From: Actinomycetota bacterium
GTDB lineage: Bacteria > Actinomycetota > Actinomycetes > Actinomycetales > Dermatophilaceae
Assembly: GCA_020161815.1 (NCBI GenBank)
Contig: JAIUOP010000005.1
Span: 1-64,000 of the forward strand
Length of the DNA stretch: 64,000 bases
Reading direction: 5' to 3'
The notes under the pieces are model-generated. The model made no database searches and was not told the origin of the DNA. It saw only the letters and a program-made list of their open reading frames with translations. Of the stretch, positions 29,636 to 39,060 are shown piece after piece (position 1 is the stretch's first letter; every line of letters begins with the position of its first letter). The translations under genes were made by a program, and so were the position numbers.

Positions 29636-31261
29636 GTGAGCACAGATCGCCTCGCCCACAGCAACGACGAGGAGCACCTCGCCGCGCTCGGCTACAAGCA
29701 GGAGCTCAACCGGACCTGGTCCGCGTTCTCCAACTTCGCCATCTCGTTCTCGATCATCTCGATCCTCGCCGGCTGCTTCACCACCTTCGGCCAGGCCTGG
29801 AACAACGGCGGCCCGGTCGCCATCTCGTGGGGGTGGCCGATCATCTCGGCCTTCATCCTCATCATCGGCTTCTGCATGGCCGAGCTCGTCTCGGCCTACC
29901 CGACCTCGGGGGGCATCTACTGGTGGGCCTCCAAGCTCGGTGGCGCCAAGGCCGGCTACTACACCGGCTGGCTCAACCTCATCGGCCTGCTCGCCGTCGA
30001 CGCCTCGGTGGCCTACGGCTGCGCCACCTTCTTCGACCTGACCTTCTCGACCTTCAGCGAGTCATGGGCCGCTGGCTACAGCCTGGCCCGCGTCTTCTGG
30101 ATGTTCCTCGTCGTGCTGGCGCTCACTGCCGCCCTCAACATCTTCAGCAGCAAGATCCTGGCGCTGCTCAACAACATCTCGGTGTGGTGGCACGTCATCG
30201 GAGCGGCCATCGTCATCCTCATCCTGGTCTTCCTGCCCGAGAAGCACATGAGCGTCAGCGACGTCTTCACCATGCGGGTCAACAACTCCGGCGGCCTCGC
30301 CGGTGGGGAGACCAGCGGCATCGGCTTCTGGTTCTACGTCCTGCCGCTCGGCTTCCTGCTCACGCAGTACACGATCACCGGCTTCGACGCCTCGGCGCAC
30401 CTCGCGGAGGAGACCCAGGGTGCGGCGCACGGTGCGGCACGCGGCATCTGGCAGTCGATCTTCTACTCGGCGATCGGTGGCTGGATCCTCCTGCTCGCCT
30501 TCCTCTTCGCCGTCCAGGACGCCGACGCGGTCACGGCAGGGGGTGGTGGCATCGCCGTCATCTTCAACCAGGCCCTCTCCTCGGGCTGGGCCGGCATCGT
30601 CCTGCTCATCGCGAGCATCGGGCAGTTCTTCTGCACCTCGGCCTGCATGACCTCGACCTCGCGGATGCTCTTCGCGTTCTCCCGTGACGGTGCCGTCCCC
30701 GGTGCCGCGCTCTGGGCCCGGCTATCCCCGAACAAGGTGCCGGTCAACGCCATCCTCATCTCCTCGGTCGTCGCGGCCATCATCACGCTGCCGGCGCTCA
30801 AGGAGGTCAACATCGGCACCGACGAGGCGCCGATCATCGTCCCCGTCGCCTTCTACGCCGTTGTCTCGGTCGCGGTCATCGGCCTCTACCTCGCGTTCGC
30901 CATCCCGATCTACCTGCGGTGGAAGGCCGGCGACAGCTTCAAGCAGGGCTCGTGGAACCTGGGCAACAAGTGGCGCTGGATGGCCCCGCTGGCGGTCGCG
31001 GAGATCGCGATCATCTCGGTCTACTTCATCCTCCCGTTCACGCCCGCGGCCCAGCCCTGGAACGAGGCGTTCGACTGGAAGTTCGTCAACTACGCTCCGA
31101 TCCTCACCGGCGGCACCTTGCTCCTGCTCTGGATCGGGTGGCACCTCTCGGCGAAGAAGTGGTTCACCGGGCCCAAGACGACCATCGACCTGCCGGCGGG
31201 CGTCTCCTCCGCGGACGAGATCGCCTACGAGCACGAGCACGGTCCGGGCAGCCACCTCTGA
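29636..31261 (+). CDS. APC-family amino acid/amine permease
   Basis: 541 residues with about twelve membrane helices. The N-terminal pattern LNRTWSAFSNFAISFSIISI and the loop AELVSAYPTSGGIYWWASKL are typical of the APC family, close to GABA, ethanolamine and choline-type permeases. It probably imports the amine that the rest of the cluster degrades. I placed the start at the GTG at 29636 because it has GAAGGG upstream and gives the normal family N-terminus. It is the first gene of the operon and is followed after 7 bases by the kinase gene. Confidence 0.85.
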   Translation: MSTDRLAHSNDEEHLAALGYKQELNRTWSAFSNFAISFSIISILAGCFTTFGQAWNNGGPVAISWGWPIISAFILIIGFCMAELVSAYPTSGGIYWWASKLGGAKAGYYTGWLNLIGLLAVDASVAYGCATFFDLTFSTFSESWAAGYSLARVFWMFLVVLALTAALNIFSSKILALLNNISVWWHVIGAAIVILILVFLPEKHMSVSDVFTMRVNNSGGLAGGETSGIGFWFYVLPLGFLLTQYTITGFDASAHLAEETQGAAHGAARGIWQSIFYSAIGGWILLLAFLFAVQDADAVTAGGGGIAVIFNQALSSGWAGIVLLIASIGQFFCTSACMTSTSRMLFAFSRDGAVPGAALWARLSPNKVPVNAILISSVVAAIITLPALKEVNIGTDEAPIIVPVAFYAVVSVAVIGLYLAFAIPIYLRWKAGDSFKQGSWNLGNKWRWMAPLAVAEIAIISVYFILPFTPAAQPWNEAFDWKFVNYAPILTGGTLLLLWIGWHLSAKKWFTGPKTTIDLPAGVSSADEIAYEHEHGPGSHL

Positions 31262-31268
31262 GGCGGGC

Positions 31269-32180
31269 ATGATCCCGGACGTCGAGCGGCTGCTCGACGG
31301 CATCCCGTGCCTGGCCGGGCAGGAGCGTGAGGTCACGCTCCTGCCCGGCGGGCTCACCAACACCAACGCGAGGGTCCGCACCGCTCAGCGGGACGTCGTC
31401 GTGCGGATCTCCTCGCCCTCGACCGGCCTGCTCGCCATCGACCGCGACCGCGAGGTCCACAACACCGCGGCCGCTGCCGAGGCCGGCGTGGGTCCGCGGG
31501 TCGTCGAGCGCGTCCCGGAGCTCAATGCGCTCGTCGTCGAGTTCATCCCGGAGGCGCTGACCTTCGGCGAGGCCGAGGTGGCGGCGAACCTCTCACCCAT
31601 TGCGTATGCCGTGCGCCGGCTCCACAGTGGCCCCGCCTTCGCGGGTCGCTTCGACATGTTCGACATCCAGCGTCGGTACCTCTCGATCATGACCGAGCAC
31701 GGCTGGCGCCTGCCGGAGGGCTATGTCGACCTCATGCCCGAGGCGGCCCGGATGGAAGCCGCCCTCGCGCGCCATCCCGAGCCGCTCGTGCCCTGCCACA
31801 ACGACCTGCTCGCGGCCAACTTCCTCGACGACGGGCGGCAGGTCTGGATCATCGACTACGAGTACTCCGGCATGAACGAGGCCAGTTTCGAGCTCGGCAA
31901 CATCGTCCAGGAGGCGCATCTGAGCGGGGACCACCTCGCCGAGCTGGTCACGGCCTACGTCGGTCACGAGGACCCGGTGCGGACGGCGCGGGCAGCGCTG
32001 TGGGGCATCGCGAGCGCCTACGCCTGGACCCTGTGGGGCACCATCCAGGCGGGTCTGGACGAGATCGACTTCGACTTCTGGGGGTGGGGCATGGACAAGT
32101 ACGACCGGGCTCGGGAGGCCTTTGCCGCACCGGGATTCGGCAGCCTCATCGACACCGTCGCGAGCGGCGAAGTCCGATGA
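31269..32180 (+). CDS. Phosphotransferase of the choline/ethanolamine kinase type
   Basis: 303 residues of the APH/choline kinase fold. The nucleotide-binding region is LLPGGLTNTNARVR near the N-terminus, the catalytic loop is PCHNDLLAANFL (near residue 175) and the metal-binding Asp is in WIIDYEYSG (near 197). Relatives phosphorylate choline, ethanolamine or thiamine, so an amino alcohol is a reasonable substrate, but this is inference. It lies between the permease (7-base gap) and the FAD enzyme (ATGA overlap), so all three are translated together. Confidence 0.8.
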   Translation: MIPDVERLLDGIPCLAGQEREVTLLPGGLTNTNARVRTAQRDVVVRISSPSTGLLAIDRDREVHNTAAAAEAGVGPRVVERVPELNALVVEFIPEALTFGEAEVAANLSPIAYAVRRLHSGPAFAGRFDMFDIQRRYLSIMTEHGWRLPEGYVDLMPEAARMEAALARHPEPLVPCHNDLLAANFLDDGRQVWIIDYEYSGMNEASFELGNIVQEAHLSGDHLAELVTAYVGHEDPVRTARAALWGIASAYAWTLWGTIQAGLDEIDFDFWGWGMDKYDRAREAFAAPGFGSLIDTVASGEVR

Positions 32181-34654
32181 CCGAGCTCCCGAGCCGGGCC
32201 CGCGTCGTCATCATCGGCGGGGGCGTGATCGGCACGTCCGTGGCCTACCACCTCGCCCACCTCGGCTGGACCGACGTCCTGCTGCTCGAGCAGGGCACGC
32301 TCTCCTGCGGCACGACCTGGCACGCGGCCGGGTTGGTCGGCCAGCTGCGCGCGAGTGAGGCCAGCACGCGCCTGGTCCGCTACTCCACCGAGCTCTACGG
32401 CCGCCTCGAGGCCGAGACGGGCCTGGCCACCGGCTATCGCGTCTGCGGTGGCCTGACCGTGGCGCGCACCGAGGACCGGATGGTGCAGCTGCGCCGCACC
32501 GTGGCCACGGCCGCCGCCTACGACCTCGAGTGCTCCCTCCTCACGCCCGAGCAGGCCAAGGAGCGTTATCCCCTCATCCGCGACGAGGACCTCGTCGGCG
32601 CGATCTGGCTGCCCGGCGACGGCCGGGCCAACCCCACCGACCTCACCCTCTCGCTGGCCAAGGGCGCCCGAGCGCTCGCCGTGCAGGTCCGCGAGCGGGT
32701 GCGCGTCACCGAGATCCTCGCGGACCGCTCCGGTCCCCATCCGCGAGCCACCGGCGTCCGCACCGAGCACGGGGACGTCGAGGCCGAGGTCGTCGTCAAC
32801 TGTGCCGGGCAGTGGGCCAATGCGCTCGCCGCCACCATCGGCGTCACCGTGCCCCTGCACTCGGCCGAGCACTTCTACGTCGTCACCGACCAGATCGAGG
32901 GGGTCCACCCGGACCTGCCGATCCTGCGCGACCCGGACGGCTGGACCTACGTCAAGGAGGAGGTCGGTGGGCTCCTCGTCGGCGGCTTCGAGCCCGAGGC
33001 CAAGCCGTGGGTCGCTCCGGACCAGATCCCGCACCCCTTCGAGTTCCAGCTCCTCGAGGAGGACTGGGAGCACTTCGAGATCCTCATGGACAGCGCGGTG
33101 CACCGCCTGCCCGTGCTCGCCGAGACCGGGATCCGCAAGTTCTACAACGGTCCCGAGTCCTTCACCCCCGACAACCAGTTCATCATGGGCCTGGCCCCCG
33201 AGGTCGACCAGTTCTACGTCGCCGCCGGATTCAACTCCGTCGGCATCGCCTCCGCCGGGGGCGCGGGCATGGCGCTGGCCGAGTGGATCGTCGCGGGGGA
33301 GCCGACGATGGACCTCACGAGCGTGGACATCCGCCGGTTCTCCTCACGCCAGGGTGACCCCGCGTGGCTGCGCTCCCGTGTCGGCGAGGTCCTCGGCCTG
33401 CACTACGCCGTGCCGTGGCCGAACCGCGAGCTGGACTCCGGTCGGCCGCAACGGGTCTCACCCCTGCACGAGACCCTCCTCGGCCAGGGCGCGGTCATGG
33501 GGACCCGCAACGGCTGGGAGCGTCCGCTCGTCTTCGCGCCGTCCGGTGTGACCCCGGCGCTCGACTACTCCTGGCGGGCGCCGACCTGGGTGGACTGGTG
33601 TCGCGCCGAGCAGGAGGCGTGTCGCCGTGGCGTGGCCGTCTTCGACCAGACGTCCTTCTCGAAGTACCGCGTCCACGGCCCCGGCGCCCTGGCGCACCTG
33701 CAGTGGATCTGCTCGGCCGATGTCGACGTCGCCGAGGGCGGCACCGTCTACACCGCCTGGCTCAACGCCCGCGGCACCTACGAAGCCGATGTCACCGTCA
33801 CCCGCACCGGGCCCGAGGACTTCCTCGTCGTGAGCAGCGCGGCCACCACCGTGCGCGACCTGGACTGGCTGCGTCGGCAGGGCCCGCCGGCCGGTGGCCC
33901 GGCGCCGAAGATCACGGACCTCACCGACGCGTATGCCGTGCTCGGCCTCATGGGTCCGGCCTCCCGTGAGCTGCTGGGCCGGCTCTCCGGCGAAGACTTC
34001 TCGGACGCGGCCTTCCCGTTCTCGACCAGCCGCGAGGTCACGCTTGCCGGCCTCACTGCGCGAGCGACGCGCATCACCTATGTCGGCGAGCTGGGTTGGG
34101 AGCTCACCGTCGCCGTCGAGGACGCTCCGGGACTGTATGCTGCGTTGCTCGCCGAGGGGGCCGCCCTCGGGATCGTGCCCGCGGGCTACTACGCCATCGA
34201 GGCGATGCGCCTGGAGAAGGGCTATCGCGCCTTCGGGCGTGAGCTGACCCCTGACCTCGGGCCGGTCGAGGCCGGCCTGGGCTTCGTCTGCGACCGTCGG
34301 CCCGGTGCCGACTTCCTCGGTCGGGCGGCGACCGAGGCGGTGCGCGCCACCGGACCCCAGCGGCGGGTGGTCTCGTTCACGGTCGGTGAGCCCACGGCAT
34401 ACCTGTGGGGCGGGGAACTGGTCCTCCGCGACGGTGAGCCGGTCGGGCAGGTGACCAGCGCCGCCTTCGGTGCGGCGGTCGGGGCGCCCGTCGGGCTGGC
34501 CCTGATCGGTCAGCGCGGGGGAGGTGCGCCGACCGAGTGGGTGCGCGGCGGCACCTGGGAGGTCGACCTCGCGGGCACCAGGCACCCGATCGTGGTGTCG
34601 ACCCGACCCCCCTTCGATCCCGAGGGATCCCGACTGGGACGCGGGGAGGGCTAA
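32177..34654 (+). CDS. DMGDH/sarcosine dehydrogenase-like FAD protein with GcvT domain
   Basis: 825 residues. The FAD-binding DAO domain starts with RVVIIGGGVIGTSVAYHLAH (residues about 9-28). SCGTTWHAAGLVGQLR (near 48) contains the His that binds FAD covalently in dimethylglycine and sarcosine dehydrogenases. An FAO_M linker spans about 385-440, and GcvT plus GcvT_C domains fill about 440-825 (GYYAIEAMRLEKGYRAFG). Known members oxidise N-methyl groups and pass the one-carbon unit to tetrahydrofolate. In this cluster it could oxidise an amine or its gamma-glutamyl conjugate. The start overlaps the kinase stop (ATGA). The gene ends 1 base before the regulator's operator. Confidence 0.85.
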   Translation: MTELPSRARVVIIGGGVIGTSVAYHLAHLGWTDVLLLEQGTLSCGTTWHAAGLVGQLRASEASTRLVRYSTELYGRLEAETGLATGYRVCGGLTVARTEDRMVQLRRTVATAAAYDLECSLLTPEQAKERYPLIRDEDLVGAIWLPGDGRANPTDLTLSLAKGARALAVQVRERVRVTEILADRSGPHPRATGVRTEHGDVEAEVVVNCAGQWANALAATIGVTVPLHSAEHFYVVTDQIEGVHPDLPILRDPDGWTYVKEEVGGLLVGGFEPEAKPWVAPDQIPHPFEFQLLEEDWEHFEILMDSAVHRLPVLAETGIRKFYNGPESFTPDNQFIMGLAPEVDQFYVAAGFNSVGIASAGGAGMALAEWIVAGEPTMDLTSVDIRRFSSRQGDPAWLRSRVGEVLGLHYAVPWPNRELDSGRPQRVSPLHETLLGQGAVMGTRNGWERPLVFAPSGVTPALDYSWRAPTWVDWCRAEQEACRRGVAVFDQTSFSKYRVHGPGALAHLQWICSADVDVAEGGTVYTAWLNARGTYEADVTVTRTGPEDFLVVSSAATTVRDLDWLRRQGPPAGGPAPKITDLTDAYAVLGLMGPASRELLGRLSGEDFSDAAFPFSTSREVTLAGLTARATRITYVGELGWELTVAVEDAPGLYAALLAEGAALGIVPAGYYAIEAMRLEKGYRAFGRELTPDLGPVEAGLGFVCDRRPGADFLGRAATEAVRATGPQRRVVSFTVGEPTAYLWGGELVLRDGEPVGQVTSAAFGAAVGAPVGLALIGQRGGGAPTEWVRGGTWEVDLAGTRHPIVVSTRPPFDPEGSRLGRGEG

Positions 34655-34655
34655 T

Positions 34656-34701
34656 GGTTCTTTCTCGGACCATTGACGGGCGCGCCCGCGCGGGGTTGGA
34701 T
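34656..34701 (+). promoter_or_regulatory. Operator and promoter of the FadR-type gene
   Basis: GGTTCTTTCTCGGACC (34656-34671) matches the reverse complement of the 29529 element at 14 of 16 positions. It is again followed by ATTGACG (-35 at 34673-34678). Exactly 17 bases on is TTGGAT (34696-34701), 6 bases before the GTG start, giving a leaderless transcript. The shared site suggests autoregulation. Confidence 0.7.
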
Positions 34702-34707
34702 CGGGGG

Positions 34708-35439
34708 GTGAGCACCGACGCGGCCCTGTCGTTGCCCGATGCGGTGCTCCGACCCGCCTCCGGCAACGCCTTCGAGGCCACCGTCGAGCAGCTCGCGACG
34801 GCGATCCGGCTCGGGGTGCTGCGTGACGGGGAACTGCTTCCCCCCGAGCGCATGCTCGCCGAGCAGCTCGGGGTCAGCCGCAACACCCTGCGGGAGGCCA
34901 TCGCCGCCCTGCGCGACCACGGGCTGATCACGACCCGCCGCGGGCGCGGCGGGGGATCCGTCGTCACGTATGCCGGGCCCGACCTCGATCCCGCCGCAGC
35001 CTCGGCCCGGCCGATCCGCGTCGGCCCGGCCCTGCTCGACGTCCTGGACTTCCGTCGCATCGTCGAGCCGGGTGCCGCGGCGCTGGCCGCGTCGCGGACC
35101 CTGGCCGCCGACCAGCGCGCGTGGCTGCTCGAGGCGATGGCCGAGGTCTCCAGTGCCCCCGACGACTCGGCACACCGCTTGGCCGACGCCCGCCTGCACC
35201 TGGCCATCGCGACCGTCGCCGGGTCGCCGATGCTCATCGAGTCCGTGACGCGGGCCCAAGCCGCCCTGGGCGAGCTGCTGGCCGCGATCCCGGTGCTGCG
35301 CACCAACATCGCTCACTCCAACGACCAGCACGAGGCCGTCGTGCGCGCGATCCTCGCAGGCGACACCCGCACCGCCCGCGCCGCGATGGAGGAGCACTGC
35401 GACGCCACCGCCGCCCTGCTGCGCGGCCTCATCGGATGA
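34708..35439 (+). CDS. FadR/GntR-family regulator of the cluster
   Basis: 243 residues. The N-terminal winged helix has ERMLAEQLGVSRNTLREAIA (near residue 47) and a glycine-rich wing (TTRRGRGGGS). The C-terminal FCD ligand domain begins near ALLDVLDFRRIVEPGAAALA, with His residues for metal or ligand binding (SAHRLADARLHLAI, NIAHSNDQHEAVVRAI). I prefer the GTG at 34708 over an ATG at 34654, because the latter lies within the operator and the promoter spacing predicts initiation at the GTG. It sits in the middle of the cluster and probably senses the amine or an intermediate. Confidence 0.85.
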   Translation: MSTDAALSLPDAVLRPASGNAFEATVEQLATAIRLGVLRDGELLPPERMLAEQLGVSRNTLREAIAALRDHGLITTRRGRGGGSVVTYAGPDLDPAAASARPIRVGPALLDVLDFRRIVEPGAAALAASRTLAADQRAWLLEAMAEVSSAPDDSAHRLADARLHLAIATVAGSPMLIESVTRAQAALGELLAAIPVLRTNIAHSNDQHEAVVRAILAGDTRTARAAMEEHCDATAALLRGLIG

Positions 35440-35471
35440 CCACGACCCCGCACGAGAGAAGAGGAACGAGC

Positions 35472-36851
35472 ATGGGCGCTGAGCGCACCGGAGCACCGCA
35501 GTTGACCCTCGAGCAGCTCCGCGCCGAGATCGCGACGGGGCAGATCGACACCGTCATCGCCGCCTTCACCGACATGCAGGGCCGCCTCATGGGCAAGCGC
35601 CTGCACGCGCAGTTCTTCCTCGACCACGTGCTCGGCCACGGCGTCGAGGGGTGCAACTACCTGCTCACGGTCGACGTCGACATGAACACCCTCGACGGCT
35701 ACGCCATGACCTCGTGGGAGGCCGGCTACGGGGACATGGAGTTCGTCCTCGACATGGACACCCTCCGTCGCACGCCCGGGCAGCCGTACTCGGCGACCAT
35801 CCAGTGCGACCTGGCCTGGCTCGACGGTCGTGGCCCGGTGCGCCCGTCGCCGCGGGACTTCCTCAAGGCGCAGTCGGCCAAGGCCGCGGACCTCGGGTTC
35901 GTCGCGCTGGCGGGGACCGAGCTGGAGTTCATCATCTTCGAGGACTCCTTCGACAGCGCCTGGGACAAGAAGTACCAGGGCCTGACGGGCGCCAACCGCT
36001 ACAACGTCGACTACTCGATCCTCGGCGGCACGCGGGTCGAGCCGCTGCTGCGGGACATCCGCAACGAGATGTTCAGGGCCGGGGTCGTGGTCGAGGGCGC
36101 CAAGGGCGAGTGCAACCTGGGGCAGCACGAGATCGCCTTCCTCTACGACGACGTCGTGCGCACCTGCGACAACCACGTGATCTACAAGAACGCCGCCAAG
36201 GAGCTCGCCGTCCAGCACGGCCAGTCGATCACCTTCATGGCCAAGTACGACCAGCGCGAGGGCAACTCCTGCCACATCCACCTCTCGCTGCGCGGGCAGG
36301 ACGGCAGCGCCGTCTTCGCCGACAAGCGGCGCAAGAACGGCCAGAGCAAGCTCTTCGGTCACTTCCTCGCCGGCGTGCAGGCCACTATGCGCGAGTTCAG
36401 CTACTTCTACGCGCCGAACATCAACTCCTACAAGCGATTCCAGCACGGTTCGTTCGCCCCGACCGCGATCGCGTGGGGTCGGGACAACCGCACCTGCGCC
36501 CTGCGGGTCGTCGGTCAGGGCCACGGGCTGCGGATGGAGAATCGCGTCCCCGGCGGAGACGTCAACCCCTACCTCGCGGTGGGCGCGATGCTCGCCGGTG
36601 GGCTCCACGGCATCGAGCACGAACTGCGTCCCGAGCCCGAGTTCGTCGGCAATGCCTACAACGCCGACCTCGATCACGTCCCGACCACCCTGGCCGAGGC
36701 CCGCGACCTGCTCGACCGGTCGGCGATCGCCCGGGCCTGCTTCGGCGACGACGTCGTCGACCACTATGTCAACGCCGCGACCATCGAGGTGGGCGCCTTC
36801 AACGCCGCAGTCACCGACTGGGAGCGCATCCGCGGATTCGAAAGGCTCTGA
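35472..36851 (+). CDS. Glutamine synthetase-like gamma-glutamyl-amine ligase
   Basis: 459 residues, glutamine synthetase fold but of the GlnA3/GlnA4/PuuA-like class. The N-terminal beta-grasp is DTVIAAFTDMQGRLMGKRL. Catalytic motifs are AGTELEFIIFE, GECNLGQHEIAF, EGNSCHIHLSL and NRTCALRVVG. Enzymes of this class join the gamma-carboxyl of glutamate to polyamines, ethanolamine or methylamine using ATP. It lacks the adenylylation-site context of true GlnA. It starts 32 bases after the regulator with GAAGAGG upstream. The following aldehyde dehydrogenase and PuuD-like hydrolase fit a gamma-glutamylation pathway. Confidence 0.82.
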   Translation: MGAERTGAPQLTLEQLRAEIATGQIDTVIAAFTDMQGRLMGKRLHAQFFLDHVLGHGVEGCNYLLTVDVDMNTLDGYAMTSWEAGYGDMEFVLDMDTLRRTPGQPYSATIQCDLAWLDGRGPVRPSPRDFLKAQSAKAADLGFVALAGTELEFIIFEDSFDSAWDKKYQGLTGANRYNVDYSILGGTRVEPLLRDIRNEMFRAGVVVEGAKGECNLGQHEIAFLYDDVVRTCDNHVIYKNAAKELAVQHGQSITFMAKYDQREGNSCHIHLSLRGQDGSAVFADKRRKNGQSKLFGHFLAGVQATMREFSYFYAPNINSYKRFQHGSFAPTAIAWGRDNRTCALRVVGQGHGLRMENRVPGGDVNPYLAVGAMLAGGLHGIEHELRPEPEFVGNAYNADLDHVPTTLAEARDLLDRSAIARACFGDDVVDHYVNAATIEVGAFNAAVTDWERIRGFERL

Positions 36852-36859
36852 ACATCCTG

Positions 36860-38248
36860 ATGAGCACCACGCATGATGTCATCAACCCGGCGACCGAGGA
36901 GGTCGTCACCACCCTGGACCTGGTCGGGATCGAGGAGACCGACGCCGCGATCGCCAGGGCCGTCGAGGTCGGGCCGTCCTGGCGAGAGGTGACCCCGGCT
37001 GACCGCGGCATGCTGCTGCGCCGGTTCGCCGACGTCGTCGGGGAGCACACCGAGGAGCTGGCCCGGCTCGAGGTCACCAACGCCGGCCACACGATCGGCA
37101 ATGCGCGCTGGGAAGCGGGGAACGTCGTCAACGTCCTGCGCTACTACTCGGCTGCGCCCGAGCGGCTCTTCGGCCGCCAGATCCCGGTCGCCGGCGGCCT
37201 CGATGTGACCTTCAAGGAGCCACTCGGCGTCGTCTCGGTCATCGTCCCGTGGAACTTCCCGATGCCGATCGCCGGCTGGGGCTTCGGCCCGGCCCTGGCG
37301 GCCGGCAACACGGTCGTCCTCAAGCCGGCCGAGCTCACCCCCCTCACCGCGATCCGGCTCGGTGAGCTGGCCCTCGAGGCCGGGATCCCCGAGGGCGTCT
37401 TCACGATCCTCGCCGGCAAGGGATCGATCGTGGGGGAGCGCTTCGTCACCCACCCGGACGTGCGCAAGGTCTGCTTCACCGGCTCCACCGCCGTCGGGCA
37501 GGGCATCATGCGCAAGGCCGCCGACCAGCTCAAGCGGGTCACCCTCGAGCTCGGCGGCAAGAGCGCGAACATCGTCTTCGCCGACGCCGATGTCGAGCGG
37601 GCGGCAGCGGCCGCTCCGATGAGCTTCCTCGACAACGCCGGCCAGGACTGCTGCGCGCGCACCCGAATCCTGGTGCAGCGCAGCGTGTTCGACGCCTTCA
37701 TGGAGCGCTTCGAGGCGGCCATCAAGGGCGTGAAGGTCGGTGACCCCAGCGACGAGGCCACCGAGATGGGGCCCATGGTCAGCTCCGGTCAGCGTGACAC
37801 CGTGCGCTCCTTCGTCGAGGACGCCGAGGCCCAGGGCCACGCCGCGCCGGACATCGCCTTCCGCGGCTCGGCGCCCGAGGGATCGGGCTGGTGGTACCCG
37901 CCGACCGTCCTCATGGCGCACGACACGAGCGACCGCGCGTGGCGCGAGGAGGTCTTCGGTCCGGTCGTCTCGGTCATGCCCTTTGACGACGAAGCCGACG
38001 CGATCCGCCTGGCCAACGACACGGCATACGGGCTCTCGGGCTCGATCTGGACGCGCGACGTGGGCCGGGCCATCCGGGTGGCCCGCGGCGTCGAGGCCGG
38101 GAACCTCTCGGTCAACAGCCACTCCTCGGTGCGCTACTCCACGCCCTTCGGTGGCTTCAAGGCCAGCGGCATCGGGCGCGAGCTCGGGCCGGACGCGCTC
38201 GATGCGTTCACCGAGACCAAGAACGTCTTCTTCGACACCACCAACTGA
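36860..38248 (+). CDS. NAD(P)-dependent aldehyde dehydrogenase
   Basis: 462 residues. The cofactor-binding motif is VIVPWNFPMP, the general base Glu is in TLELGGKSAN (near residue 230), and the catalytic Cys is in NAGQDCCARTRI (near 261). It is likely to oxidise the aldehyde made from the gamma-glutamyl amine, as PuuC does. It begins 8 bases after the ligase stop with no clear ribosome site, so translation is probably coupled. The N-terminus is slightly shorter than in most 480-500-residue family members. Confidence 0.88.
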   Translation: MSTTHDVINPATEEVVTTLDLVGIEETDAAIARAVEVGPSWREVTPADRGMLLRRFADVVGEHTEELARLEVTNAGHTIGNARWEAGNVVNVLRYYSAAPERLFGRQIPVAGGLDVTFKEPLGVVSVIVPWNFPMPIAGWGFGPALAAGNTVVLKPAELTPLTAIRLGELALEAGIPEGVFTILAGKGSIVGERFVTHPDVRKVCFTGSTAVGQGIMRKAADQLKRVTLELGGKSANIVFADADVERAAAAAPMSFLDNAGQDCCARTRILVQRSVFDAFMERFEAAIKGVKVGDPSDEATEMGPMVSSGQRDTVRSFVEDAEAQGHAAPDIAFRGSAPEGSGWWYPPTVLMAHDTSDRAWREEVFGPVVSVMPFDDEADAIRLANDTAYGLSGSIWTRDVGRAIRVARGVEAGNLSVNSHSSVRYSTPFGGFKASGIGRELGPDALDAFTETKNVFFDTTN

Positions 38249-38263
38249 AAGGGCTCGATTGAC

Positions 38264-39031
38264 ATGGCCGGAAGGCTCCAGGACAAGGTCGCCGTCGTCA
38301 CCGGAGGATGCTCGGGCATCGGCCTGGCGACGGTCCGCCGCTTCGCCGAGGAGGGCGCCAAGGTCGTCATCGCCGACCTCAACGACGACTTCGGCACCCA
38401 GCTCGCGAGCGAGCTCGGCGGCACCTATGTCCACTGCAATGTCGCGGACAAGGAGAGCGTCGACAACCTCTTCAAGGTGGCCTTCGACACCTACGGGCGC
38501 ATCGACATCGCCTTCAACAACGCCGGCATCAGCCCGCCGGAGGACGACTCGATCCTCGACACCGACCTCGAGGCCTGGGACAAGGTGCAGCTGGTCAACC
38601 TGACGTCGGTCTACCTGTGCTGCAAGGCGGTCCTGCCCTACATGCTCGAGCAGAGATCAGGCTCGATCATCAACACCGCGTCCTTCGTCGCGGTCATGGG
38701 TGCCGCCACCTCGCAGATCTCCTACTCGGCGTCCAAGGGTGGCGTGCTCTCGATGACCCGTGAGCTCGGCGTGCAGTTCGCCCGCGAGGGCGTGCGCGTC
38801 AACGCGCTCTGCCCGGGACCGGTCAACACCCCGCTGCTCAAGGAGCTCTTCGCCAAGGACGCCGAGCGCGCCGCCCGACGCCTCGTCCACGTCCCGATGG
38901 GGCGCTTCGGGGAGCCCGAGGAGATGGCCAACGCCGTGCTCTTCCTCGCCTCCGACGAGTCGAGCTTCATGACGGCCAACACCTTCCTCGTCGACGGCGG
39001 CATCTCCGGCGCCTATGTCACCCCGCTCTGA
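38264..39031 (+). CDS. Short-chain dehydrogenase/reductase
   Basis: 255 residues. The NAD(P) motif is VVTGGCSGIGLATV (residues about 11-24), NNAG is near 85, and the catalytic Ser and Tyr-x-x-x-Lys lie in SQISYSASKGGVLSM. Asp in VIADLNDD after the second strand suggests NAD(H). Within the cluster it may oxidise an alcohol group of the amine or of its gamma-glutamyl derivative to the aldehyde; this is inference. It starts 15 bases after the aldehyde dehydrogenase with AAAGGG upstream. Confidence 0.85.
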   Translation: MAGRLQDKVAVVTGGCSGIGLATVRRFAEEGAKVVIADLNDDFGTQLASELGGTYVHCNVADKESVDNLFKVAFDTYGRIDIAFNNAGISPPEDDSILDTDLEAWDKVQLVNLTSVYLCCKAVLPYMLEQRSGSIINTASFVAVMGAATSQISYSASKGGVLSMTRELGVQFAREGVRVNALCPGPVNTPLLKELFAKDAERAARRLVHVPMGRFGEPEEMANAVLFLASDESSFMTANTFLVDGGISGAYVTPL

Positions 39032-39060
39032 TCGAGAACCCCTCTCGCGAAAGGCAGCTC

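Noticed and set aside
34654..34707. ATG at 34654 as start of the FadR-type gene
   Set aside because: It lies within the operator and upstream of the -35, so it would not be on the transcript predicted from that promoter.
35651..38248. Aldehyde dehydrogenase fused to an upstream domain of about 400 residues
   Set aside because: The upstream part is a shifted frame of the glutamine-synthetase-like gene; the start at 36860 fits the family.
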